Assembly (NCBI GenBank): GCA_004193285.1 | Contig: SECP01000012.1 | Coordinates: 62,001-126,000, forward strand | Length of the DNA stretch: 64,000 bases | Reading direction: 5' to 3' | DNA from: Myxococcales bacterium | GTDB taxonomy: Bacteria; Myxococcota_A; Polyangia; Polyangiales; Polyangiaceae | Shown: positions 41,444 to 49,121 of the stretch, piece by piece | Numbering within the stretch: the stretch's first letter is position 1 | Layout of the letters: each line of letters begins with the position of its first letter | Notes under the pieces: generated by a model | What the model saw: only the letters and a program-made list of their open reading frames with translations | What the model was told of the DNA's origin: nothing | Databases searched by the model: none | Made by a program: the position numbers and the translations under genes

Positions 41444-43705
41444 TTGAGAAATTGGCTGATTTTAGTGGTCGCGGTCGCGCTGGCGGCGCTCGTCGCGCTC
41501 TCCAACCGACCGGAAGAGGACGCGACGCTCGCACCCGCGACGTCCTCGACACCTGCTCGCGTAACAAAAACCGCTCCGCCGCGAGGGCGTGAGACATTCG
41601 TCGGCTCGGCCGCATGCGCGGATTGCCATCGCGCGCAGAGCGACGCCTACCGCAGCTCGCACCATGCTCGGGCGCTGGTCGCGCCCGGAGCAGAAGGTAC
41701 CGCGCCCTTCGACGAGTCTCCCTTCACTTCCACGTTCGGCGGCACGACGAAGTTTTCGTCGCGCGGAGGCGCGCCGGTCGTGACCACACCAGCGCCGGAC
41801 GGCAAAAGCGCGACGTACCCCGTCCGCTATGTGGCCGGCGTCGCGCCCCTCCAGCAGCTCGTGGTCGAGACCGAGCGCGGCAAGCTGCAATCGCTCGGGG
41901 TGGCGTGGGACACGCGCCCGGCTGCGGACGGCGGCTCTCACTGGTTCCACGTTTACGGACCGAAGGGCGTCGCTCCTGCGGATTCCTTATTTTTTACCGG
42001 CTCCTCGCAGAGCTGGAATCACATTTGCGCAGATTGCCACTCCACCTGGGTCGAGCGACGTTACGACGTCGCCTCGGACAGCTTCGACACGCGCTGGGCC
42101 GAGCTCGCGGTCGGCTGCGAGGGCTGCCACGGGCCGGGCGCCGAGCACGTGCGCACGGCCAAGGAAGGCAAACCGGAGCCGTTCTCCGCCCGGCTGACCC
42201 GCGCCGAGCCGTGGAAGCCGTCCGCCACCGGCAGCCCCACGCCTCGCGCGCAAGACGAGCGCGAGGTGGAGACCTGCGCGCCGTGCCATAGCCGTCGCTT
42301 GCCCCTCAAAGAGGGGTTCGTCGCGAGCGACGCGTTTCTCGACTCGTTCGAGCCCGATTTGCTGCGGCCCGGTCGTTACCACGCGGACGGCCAGGTCGAA
42401 GGGGAGGTCTTCGAATGGGGGTCCTTCCAGCAGAGCCGCATGCACGGCGCGGGAGTTCGCTGCTCAGATTGCCACGAGCCGCACTCCGGCAAGACGCTGG
42501 CGCAGGGCAACGCGCTGTGCGTCCGCTGCCACGAGTCTTCGCGCTTCGACACCCAGCAGCATTCGCATCACGCGGGAGCCCGTGCGCCGCAGTGCGTCGA
42601 CTGCCACATGCCGAAGGCGACCTTCATGCAAGTTCACGAGCGGCGTGACCATTCGATCCGGATCCCTCGCCCCGATCACAGCGTCGCGTTCGGTACTCCC
42701 AACGCGTGCAATGGATGTCACGACGGAAAGCCCGCTGCTTGGGCGCGCGAAGCGCTGGCAAAGTGGAATCCTGCTTCGCCGGCGCGTCCGCACTTCGTGG
42801 ACGCGCTCGCCAGCGATCGACAGGGCAGCCTGGAGGCGCCGCGGCGGCTCCGCCAGCTGGCAAACGACGTCGCCTTTCCCGCCATTGCCCGCGCGACCGC
42901 GCTCGAGCGGCTGGGCAGCTACCCTTCCGAGAACACGTTGCGGGCGCTCCGGGCGGCGCTCTCCAGCTCCGACTCGCTCGTCGTTTACGGAGCGGTGCGA
43001 GGCGCGGCGCTGCTCCCTCCACCGCAGCGCGCCCAGTTACTGGCCCCTGCCCTCCAGCACGAGGTGCGCGCGGTGCGGGTTGCCGCCGGCAAGGCCCTGG
43101 CCGGCGCCGCGCTCACCTTGCTCCCCGCGAGCGCCCGCGCTGCGCTGGAACGGGCATTCGCGGAGGTGCAGCAGAGCTTTGCGGTGAGCGCCTCGCGCCC
43201 GGAAACCCACGTCGAGCAGAGCGCTTTCGAGCTGGCCCGAGGCAGGCTCCAAGAAGCGGAAGGCGCGCTAAGCCGAGCGCTCCGTTTGGACCCGTGCTCG
43301 CTTCAAGCGCACCTGAACCTCGCCGAGCTGAACCGCCAGCGCGGCCACGAGGCGCAGTCCGAACGCGAGATTCGCGCTGCCCTCGGCTGCGATGAACGGA
43401 GCGCAGCCGCATGGCATGCGCTCGGTCTGTGGCAAGTGCGAGCCAAGCAGAGCCGAGCCGCGCTTGCGAGCCTGCAAAAGGCCGTCGAGCTTTCGCCCAC
43501 CGATCCGCGCTTCAGCTACGTACTTGCAGTCGCGCTCGCCGGTGGTGGTGATCGCTCTCGAGCGATGCGCGTGTTGGAGGCCGCGCTCAAACATCGCCCG
43601 AACGACGCGAGCACCCTGCAAGCGCTAGCCAGCTACTCACGCGAAGCCGGGCACAGTGAGCGCGAAGCCGAGCTGCGAAAGCAACTGCAGCAGCTGCAAG
43701 AGTGA
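41444..43705 (+). CDS. Eight-haem c-type cytochrome with HEAT-like and TPR C-terminus
   Basis: 753 residues from TTG 41444, which starts a single N-terminal membrane anchor or signal (RNWLILVVAVALAALVAL). Eight CxxCH motifs lie between about 58 and 425: CADCH, CADCH, CEGCH, CAPCH, CSDCH, CVRCH, CVDCH and CNGCH, with extra His residues for bis-His ligation, as in cytochrome c554/NrfA-related multihaem proteins. Residues about 450-590 are helical, HEAT-like (ARATALERLGSYPSENTLRALRAAL), and about 600-750 are TPRs (GRLQEAEGALSRALRLDPCSLQAHLNLAEL). It likely moves electrons in the periplasm and docks partners by its repeats. No Shine-Dalgarno is clear. Confidence 0.88.
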   Translation: MRNWLILVVAVALAALVALSNRPEEDATLAPATSSTPARVTKTAPPRGRETFVGSAACADCHRAQSDAYRSSHHARALVAPGAEGTAPFDESPFTSTFGGTTKFSSRGGAPVVTTPAPDGKSATYPVRYVAGVAPLQQLVVETERGKLQSLGVAWDTRPAADGGSHWFHVYGPKGVAPADSLFFTGSSQSWNHICADCHSTWVERRYDVASDSFDTRWAELAVGCEGCHGPGAEHVRTAKEGKPEPFSARLTRAEPWKPSATGSPTPRAQDEREVETCAPCHSRRLPLKEGFVASDAFLDSFEPDLLRPGRYHADGQVEGEVFEWGSFQQSRMHGAGVRCSDCHEPHSGKTLAQGNALCVRCHESSRFDTQQHSHHAGARAPQCVDCHMPKATFMQVHERRDHSIRIPRPDHSVAFGTPNACNGCHDGKPAAWAREALAKWNPASPARPHFVDALASDRQGSLEAPRRLRQLANDVAFPAIARATALERLGSYPSENTLRALRAALSSSDSLVVYGAVRGAALLPPPQRAQLLAPALQHEVRAVRVAAGKALAGAALTLLPASARAALERAFAEVQQSFAVSASRPETHVEQSAFELARGRLQEAEGALSRALRLDPCSLQAHLNLAELNRQRGHEAQSEREIRAALGCDERSAAAWHALGLWQVRAKQSRAALASLQKAVELSPTDPRFSYVLAVALAGGGDRSRAMRVLEAALKHRPNDASTLQALASYSREAGHSEREAELRKQLQQLQE

Positions 43706-43815
43706 GGCGCGAGTGAGCTGATCAAGTGCCCGCGCTGCAGTGACGGCGCAATTGGCAGGTTGGTCATGATCCTTGAATATGGCAGCCGGTGGCAGGACCG
43801 TGAGAGAGTGCGGCC

Positions 43816-44742
43816 ATGAAGACTCACGCCCGCGTCACGCGCATGCTGCTCTGCCTTTCGCTGATCGGTGGCTGTAGCGACGAATCGGACCCCGGCGACC
43901 CGTTCGGCACCTCGGGGTCGAACACCGGCGGCTCGCTCGCGAGCGGCGGCTCAGGGGGGCGCGCGGGCTCAAGCGCAGGTGGCCAGTCGAGTACGTTCGG
44001 CGGCTCGGCGAACACGGGCGGTGCCGGCGGCACCGGCGGCGCGGCCGGCGGCGCAGCAGGCAGCGCTGGCATGAGCGGCGCAGCCGGCAGCGGCGGCACG
44101 AGCGAAGGTGGCGCTGCTGGCATGAGCGGTGCGGGTGGTGGAGCGGGCGCTGCTGGCATGAGCGGTGCGGGCGGTGGAGCGGGCGCTGCTGGCATGAGCG
44201 GTGCGGGTGGCGGTGGAGCAGGCGGCGGTGGCGGCGCTGGTGGCGGTGGAGCCGGCGGCGGTGGCGGAGTGGCCGGTAGCGGCGGCGCCGGCGGCGGTGC
44301 GGCCGGTACGAGCGGCGCAGGCGGCACGGGCGGCAGCGGCGGTAGCGGCGGCGGCGGCGCGGGCGGCATGTCCGGCGCGGGTGGCGGCGGCGCCGGTGGT
44401 GCAGCAGGCAGCGGCGGTAGCGGCGGCGGCACGGGCGGCACGGGCGGCACGGGCGGCACGGGCGGCGGCGCCGGCATGGGCGGCGGCGCCGGCATGGGCG
44501 GCACCGGCGGCGGCTCGTCGTGCGCAGCGGGTTGGCAGGGCAACGTGATGTGTGACACCTGCACCGGGCAGACTCAGTCGGATCTCAAGGCGTGCGTGGC
44601 GGTGCTGGATTGTTACGTGCTGAATAGCTGCGGGCCTGCCAGCTGCTCGCAGAACGACGACAAGTGCGGCGCCAACAAGCTGCAGAAGGGTACGGCCGCG
44701 TACCCCATCGCCAAGCAGGTCTACGACTGCATGTGCAAGTGA
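43816..44742 (+). CDS. Glycine-rich lipoprotein with small Cys-rich C-terminus
   Basis: 308 residues from ATG 43816; signal ends L-I-G-G-C. Residues about 30-235 are almost wholly Gly, Ala, Ser, Thr and Met in repeats such as G-A-A-G-M-S-G-A-G-G-G-A, including three near-exact 36-base DNA repeats at about 44116-44225. The last 75 residues form a compact domain with eight cysteines (C-A-A-G-W, C-D-T-C, A-C-V-A-V-L-D-C, C-G-P-A-S-C, K-C, C-M-C). The linker is very long for its domain and is probably length-variable between strains. Likely a surface stalk with a small head; function unknown. Confidence 0.78.
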   Translation: MKTHARVTRMLLCLSLIGGCSDESDPGDPFGTSGSNTGGSLASGGSGGRAGSSAGGQSSTFGGSANTGGAGGTGGAAGGAAGSAGMSGAAGSGGTSEGGAAGMSGAGGGAGAAGMSGAGGGAGAAGMSGAGGGGAGGGGGAGGGGAGGGGGVAGSGGAGGGAAGTSGAGGTGGSGGSGGGGAGGMSGAGGGGAGGAAGSGGSGGGTGGTGGTGGTGGGAGMGGGAGMGGTGGGSSCAAGWQGNVMCDTCTGQTQSDLKACVAVLDCYVLNSCGPASCSQNDDKCGANKLQKGTAAYPIAKQVYDCMCK

Positions 44743-44873
44743 TGGCGCGCCTCGGGTCCCTTCTGCGCTGAGGCAGTGGGAACCGGCGGCTTGGGGCGTT
44801 CGTGCCGCCGCGGGACCAGGGTCGTTGGCCCCCCGCGGCAGGCACGGCGAGAGTGCGGCTATACTCGGGCGAC

Positions 44874-45881
44874 ATGGTCTCGCACCTCTTGGTCGGCAAC
44901 CCGACAGCGCAGAGCGGAAAGAATCGTGAGCGGATCGAGCAAGCGCTCGCGTTGATGAGCGCCGAGGGCATGCCGGCCGATTTTCTGTCCACGTTGCCGG
45001 ATGGAAAGACGGTCGCGGCGGTGCGCGCGGCGCTCGAAGACAAGCCCTACGCGGTCGTCGTAGCGATGGGCGGAGATGGGACATTTCGAGAGGTGGCGGC
45101 CGGTCTTTACACGAGCGTGCGGCGCGAGGACGTCGCGCTCGGCATGCTCCCGACCGGCACCGCCAACGATCAGGGGCGCAGCTTCGGCTTGCACGGGGAC
45201 CAGGGCGCGCTCGAGCGCAACATCGGTGTCGTCCGCGCCGCCTACGAGACACGGCTGGATGTAGGGGTTTACCGAGCAGGCGGCGCGCTCCACGACGACT
45301 ATTTCTTCGATTCTTGCGGCTGGGGACTTTCCGCGCGGGTGCTCGCGCAGCGCAACAAAGATCGAGCGGTCGTGGAGCAGCTCGGCCCGCTCAAGGAGCT
45401 TTACCGAGATCAAGCGGTGTACGCAGGCGCCTTCTTGAAGACGTTCCTCGAGTCGTACGTCATCGACGACAAGTTCCGGGTCGTGGCCACGCTGGACGGG
45501 CAGCGGGTGGAGCTCGAAGGGCTCACCGACCTCATCGTGAAGAACACGCGCGTCTACGCCGGAGCCTGGGTGCTCGACGAGGCCGCGCGCCACGACGACG
45601 GCATCTTCGAGCTGGTGCCGTTCGTCGGGAAGCTGGACTGGACGTCGAAGGCGATTCGCGATCTGGCAGTGGTGCCGCTGAACGAAGAGATGCTGGAGGG
45701 CGTCGGCCTCGAGCATTCCAAGACGTTGCGCGCGTCCAGCCTGGATTTGGAGTTTTTCGCGCCCGAGGGTGGGGCGCCGCTGGCGGCCCAGCTAGACGGA
45801 GAAGAGTGGCCGGCGAGCTCGCGAGTTGCCATCCAGGTGGCGAAGCGCGCGCTGCGGCTGATCGTGCCGGAGAGCCGTTAG
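44874..45881 (+). CDS. Diacylglycerol/lipid kinase family protein (YegS/DgkB-like)
   Basis: 335 residues from ATG 44874. Family motifs: N-P-T-A-Q-S-G-K-N at the N-terminus, V-A-M-G-G-D-G-T-F-R-E-V-A near 65 (ATP site) and G-M-L-P-T-G-T-A-N-D near 95. It probably phosphorylates diacylglycerol, ceramide or another lipid alcohol at the inner face of the membrane. Its stop overlaps the convergent gene's stop by four bases. Confidence 0.9.
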   Translation: MVSHLLVGNPTAQSGKNRERIEQALALMSAEGMPADFLSTLPDGKTVAAVRAALEDKPYAVVVAMGGDGTFREVAAGLYTSVRREDVALGMLPTGTANDQGRSFGLHGDQGALERNIGVVRAAYETRLDVGVYRAGGALHDDYFFDSCGWGLSARVLAQRNKDRAVVEQLGPLKELYRDQAVYAGAFLKTFLESYVIDDKFRVVATLDGQRVELEGLTDLIVKNTRVYAGAWVLDEAARHDDGIFELVPFVGKLDWTSKAIRDLAVVPLNEEMLEGVGLEHSKTLRASSLDLEFFAPEGGAPLAAQLDGEEWPASSRVAIQVAKRALRLIVPESR

Positions 45882-47287
45882 CGCAGCGTATCGAGCTTGA
45901 GCGAAATCGCGCCGCGCGCTTCCAGCCACGCGACGAGCTCGTCTCCGCGAGCGGCGGCGCCGGCCGCGCGCGTGGAGGAGACGAGGGCCTGCACTTGGAA
46001 ACCCGGTCGCGAGAGGCTGGCGGCTAGCGAGGGGGCGGCGTCTTTGGAGCCGCGAACTGAGAGCAGGGGCGCGAGGTGGACGGCCGCGGTCAGCTTTTGC
46101 GTGAGCTCGCGTTCGTCCAGCTCGCTTCCGGCCAAGCGCGAGCTCTCGCCCGGCTGGAGCGCGCCGCGGGTGAGCTCGATCTGCTGGCGCTCCTCGGTGA
46201 ACGAAGGCGCGGACCGAAGCGCGAGGTCACCGCAGACTTCCCCCGCCAGCGTGAGCTCCACGTCTGCTTCGCTCCCTCGAGAGGTGACTGCGGCGTGTGC
46301 CACGCGCACTCGTTTGCCCGAGACCTCCACGGGCGGAGCGGCCTCCAGGGCTCGCGCGACGCTTTCCAGCGGGGTGACCATGCCGAGCAGGACCGCGCCT
46401 TCTCGAGGCAGATCAGCGTCCGTTGCCAGCGGCGGTAGGGGCGGGAACGACGCTTCTGCCTCACAGCGAGCTCGGAGCTCCGGCCGAGCCAAGACCGCGA
46501 AGCGACCGCTCAGCTTGGTGGACGAAGGCTCGAATGGCCCCTGCACGATGGCTCGAGGTTGCAGCACGAAGCAGCCGCCGAGCGGCAGCTCACGTGGCGC
46601 CAAAAGCTCGCGCCACGACTCGTTCAGGCGCGGTTTCAGCTCCGGCAGCTGTTCGTCTATCTGCCGCGCCACCTTGGCCAGCTCCGGCGCTAGCTGCGCC
46701 TCTAGGGTGGGAGTGACGTCCACCGTGAGCAAGCCGCCGAGCGCGCGCACCTTGCAAGCGCGGGTGAACGTCGCCGAAACGGAGGTCTTCCGGAAGCGGT
46801 AGTCAGGCGTCAGCATCAGCGGCACTTCGGCGACGACCCGCGCCTCCGGCTCGCACGATGCGTAGCAATCGTCGCCGCGGCACGCCTCCGCTCTGGCGCG
46901 CGCGGGCGCCTCGATGAGGAGAGCCGAGCTCGTCACTCGCAGCGAAAGTGGTCCGCGCTCCACGCGGTACGTCACCGTGCCGCCGGGGCCGATCCGAACC
47001 CGGCCCTCGGCGAGCCGCTGAGGCACGCGCTCTTCCAGCGCGCGCTGGAGAGGCAAAAGCGGAGCTTCCGCGCTCACCACCACGCGTGACTCTGGCGCCG
47101 CTGCCGCGCCGGCCGGCGCGCGAGCCGCTGCCTGGGCCCGCGACGGCAGCTGCACCGCGCACTCCGCGATCCCACTTCTGGCGTCTCCCGGCGCTGCCGA
47201 CATGCCCGAAGCGCAGCCCCCGAACGCGAGCCAGGCGAGGCCAAGGACGGGAGCCCGGCGTCCCGCGGACTTGAGTTGCTCGGTCAT
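45878..47287 (-). CDS. Lipoprotein, possibly DUF4403/BPI-like
   Basis: 469 residues from ATG 47287, whose first base is also the last of the regulator's TGA stop (TGATG), so the two genes are coupled. Signal peptide ends A-F-G-G-C. The body has long amphipathic strands (V-V-V-S-A-E-A-P-L-L-P-L-Q-R-A-L-E-E-R-V-P, L-T-P-D-Y-R-F-R-K) and a repeated beginning of the second half, like the DUF4403 tubular lipid-binding fold. Family assignment is from sequence impression only. If right, it binds lipid in the periplasm; being cotranscribed with a B12-type regulator, it may be light- or B12-controlled. Confidence 0.6.
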   Translation of the reverse strand: MTEQLKSAGRRAPVLGLAWLAFGGCASGMSAAPGDARSGIAECAVQLPSRAQAAARAPAGAAAAPESRVVVSAEAPLLPLQRALEERVPQRLAEGRVRIGPGGTVTYRVERGPLSLRVTSSALLIEAPARARAEACRGDDCYASCEPEARVVAEVPLMLTPDYRFRKTSVSATFTRACKVRALGGLLTVDVTPTLEAQLAPELAKVARQIDEQLPELKPRLNESWRELLAPRELPLGGCFVLQPRAIVQGPFEPSSTKLSGRFAVLARPELRARCEAEASFPPLPPLATDADLPREGAVLLGMVTPLESVARALEAAPPVEVSGKRVRVAHAAVTSRGSEADVELTLAGEVCGDLALRSAPSFTEERQQIELTRGALQPGESSRLAGSELDERELTQKLTAAVHLAPLLSVRGSKDAAPSLAASLSRPGFQVQALVSSTRAAGAAARGDELVAWLEARGAISLKLDTLR

Positions 47288-48192
47288 CAGCTGGCTTTTC
47301 TCGCACGTGCGAGCGCGAGGTCCAACGTGGGCCAAGAGTCCACGACTTCCGCGCGTGGCGGAAGCTTGCCGAGCCCCCGTGCCCCGGAGCCGCCGACCCA
47401 GAGCGCTACCGTGGGCGGCAACGCGCGCGCCAAGCTCTTCAGCCCCTGACGCGCGGAAACCGGGTCAGCCGCGGGGGTGAGCGCGATGCCCACCGCGTGC
47501 GCGCCGAACGCGCGCGCGGCCGCGGCCACCTGCGCGGCGGGCGTGTTCGCTCCGAGCAGCCGAGGCTTGGCGGCGCTCAGCGCGGCGTAGAGCGCCACCA
47601 TTTGCAGTCCCAGCGTGTGCGGCTCACCGGGTAGGGTCGCCAGCACGACGAGCGGAGCGCCTTCGTCCGCTTCGTGGGACGACAGCAGCGCTCTCAGCTT
47701 TGTCGTCAGACACTCGGTCATCACGTGCTCTTGCCGAATCGCAAGCTTACCTTCGGACCACGCCTTGCCAACCGCGACCGCCAGCGGCTGAGCCAGCTCC
47801 GTCACGAAGCGCTTCGCTCCCAGCGCGGCCGCGGCCAGACGCAGCTCGTCTTCGATTCGCTTGACGTCGTCTTGGACCAAGAGGTCCAGCAGGGCGGGCA
47901 CGTCCGCGATGGCTCGGCCTCGAGGCGCGGCGCGATCCTCGGTTTCGCTTTTTACGAGCGCGAGTACCTGCGCGGACGACAGCGACATGACGTCCCCCGG
48001 GCGGTACCCTTGCTTCAGAGCCCGCGCCACGAGCCGCAGCCGCTCCACTTGCTCGGACGGGTAGAGCCTGCGGTTGGTCCCCTCCGGCCGGGTAGGCTGC
48101 GGAAAGCCGTAGCGACGTTCCCAGGCCCGCAGGGTGCCGAGCGGGAGGCCGGTGAGCTCCGAAACCACTTTGATCGAGCTGCCGAGCTCCAC
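47287..48192 (-). CDS. B12-binding MerR-family regulator (CarH/LitR-type photoreceptor)
   Basis: 301 residues from GTG 48192; TTG 48216 is the alternative. The longer frame to 48264 would run through the operator and promoter, so it is rejected. Domains: MerR winged helix (about 5-75; R-A-W-E-R-R-Y-G-F-P-Q-P), a helical bundle (about 100-170) with the B12-photoreceptor motif Trp145-x9-Glu155-His156, and a cobalamin Rossmann domain with E-P-H-T-L-G (His192 as lower axial ligand). In T. thermophilus CarH the Trp/His, His/His distances are nearly the same. In the dark, AdoCbl-bound CarH tetramers repress; light breaks them up. Residue 146 after Trp is Ser, where CarH has the His that ligates cobalt after light. 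Confidence 0.9.
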   Translation of the reverse strand: MELGSSIKVVSELTGLPLGTLRAWERRYGFPQPTRPEGTNRRLYPSEQVERLRLVARALKQGYRPGDVMSLSSAQVLALVKSETEDRAAPRGRAIADVPALLDLLVQDDVKRIEDELRLAAAALGAKRFVTELAQPLAVAVGKAWSEGKLAIRQEHVMTECLTTKLRALLSSHEADEGAPLVVLATLPGEPHTLGLQMVALYAALSAAKPRLLGANTPAAQVAAAARAFGAHAVGIALTPAADPVSARQGLKSLARALPPTVALWVGGSGARGLGKLPPRAEVVDSWPTLDLALARARKAS

Positions 48193-48223
48193 GGGAGACG
48201 AAATCTTGGGTCTCAAGGGTTGA

Positions 48224-48254
48224 CCTATACAGAAGCTGTACAATACCTCTACAA
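48224..48254 (+). promoter_or_regulatory. CarH-type operator: three 11-bp direct repeats
   Basis: Three half-sites fit the pattern nnTnTACAn at exact 11-base steps: ccTaTACAg (48224-48232), gcTgTACAa (48235-48243) and ccTcTACAa (48246-48254). This equals the operator layout known for T. thermophilus CarH. It lies in the gap between the B12 regulator gene and the divergent operon starting at 48333. Confidence 0.85.
48226..48254 (-). promoter_or_regulatory. Predicted promoter of the B12 regulator gene
   Basis: Reading leftwards, TTGTAG (48254-48249), a 17-base spacer and TGTATA (48231-48226) form a sigma70-like promoter that coincides with the operator repeats, so bound regulator would block it. 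Initiation would fall near 48219, giving a short leader before GTG 48192. On the other strand TTGACC (48220-48225) could be a -35, but its spacing to TACAAT is too short (13 bases). Confidence 0.55.
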
Positions 48255-48332
48255 GACCTGCCACTCAATCGCGGACTTCCCCTTGGCCTCACTGCTTCAT
48301 CCCCGCCCCGCTCACGGCCGCCGCGGAGACGC

Positions 48333-49121
48333 GTGCTGAGCGAGAGTTGGGCGGCTCGGCTCGCTCCGGAGCCTTTCCGCGACTTCCTGCAGTACGCGTC
48401 GCCGTCCGCGCTCAAGGTCATTCATACCCAGCAGGTCCTGCGGCGGGCGCTCGAGGTAGCGCAGCATCTGTCGCGCCCCGCGGAGCGTGCCCAGCAGGCC
48501 GAGCGCCTTCGGGCCTCGCTCGAGCAAGCGGGCCTCTCCGCGGAGCTGAAGATCGCGGAGCAGCCAGTCACCCGTTTGGATACGGCGGGGCTGAGCGAGG
48601 CCGAGCGAGCCCTCATCGGGCAGCGCGTGCTGGCCCTCTACTTTCATCAGCTGCATGGGGACGGACCGCTCTTTCTGGATCTGCGCCCGAGGCACTTCTG
48701 CTGGAGCTCGGAGCGGCAGGAGCTGAGCTTTTACCCAAGCGGCTTGTGGTGCCGCCCGGACGCCGAGTTCATGTCGCGCCTCCGGTCGCTCTACTCCGGG
48801 TTCTACGACGCCGACCCCTCCAAGCTCGCGCAAGGGCTCGAGCTCTACCGCTGGGAGTGCGAGCCGAGCCCTGGCTTCTCCGCTCGCATGGAGGCGCTCC
48901 TCCGTCAGCACTTCGGGGTCGGGCAAAGCGGCGAAATGCCCTTCGCTATTGCCCACTTTCGCGCCACCTTCGACGCCATCTTCAAAGAAGCGGCGGGGAG
49001 CCGCGCGCGTTTGCACCCGGACCTCACGTTCCTCGGTGTCGAGCTGGTCGGGCTCTACTTGACCCTGGAATCACTCAGCGTGCCGCTCGCCCCGCGAGCC
49101 GCCTTCGATGGGGCGCGGTGA
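48333..49121 (+). CDS. Unknown protein, first gene of the divergent operon
   Basis: 262 residues from GTG 48333 with GGAG about six bases upstream. It is soluble and helix-rich (RDFLQYASPSALKVIHTQQVLRRALEVAQHL; DAEFMSRLRSLYSGFYDADPSKLAQGLELY). A central segment has D-L-R-P-R-H-F-C-W and paired Trp/Tyr residues that might line a ligand site. No family recognised. The next gene starts inside its stop (GTGA). Its place opposite a CarH-type regulator suggests a light- or B12-regulated role. Confidence 0.8.
   Translation: MLSESWAARLAPEPFRDFLQYASPSALKVIHTQQVLRRALEVAQHLSRPAERAQQAERLRASLEQAGLSAELKIAEQPVTRLDTAGLSEAERALIGQRVLALYFHQLHGDGPLFLDLRPRHFCWSSERQELSFYPSGLWCRPDAEFMSRLRSLYSGFYDADPSKLAQGLELYRWECEPSPGFSARMEALLRQHFGVGQSGEMPFAIAHFRATFDAIFKEAAGSRARLHPDLTFLGVELVGLYLTLESLSVPLAPRAAFDGAR

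Noticed and set aside
40131-41615. Long minus-strand frame opposite the sulfatase gene
   Set aside because: Antisense shadow; the sense strand has clear sulfatase motifs.
43969-45252. Minus-strand frame opposite the glycine-rich lipoprotein
   Set aside because: Its Ala/Thr repeats come from the sense-strand Gly codons; no independent signals.
48220-48244. Plus-strand promoter TTGACC/TACAAT for the divergent operon
   Set aside because: The spacer is only 13 bases; a promoter for 48333 is likely but not located.
48193-48264. Longer N-terminus of the B12 regulator (frame open to 48264)
   Set aside because: This part is the operator and promoter DNA; the MerR domain needs no such extension.
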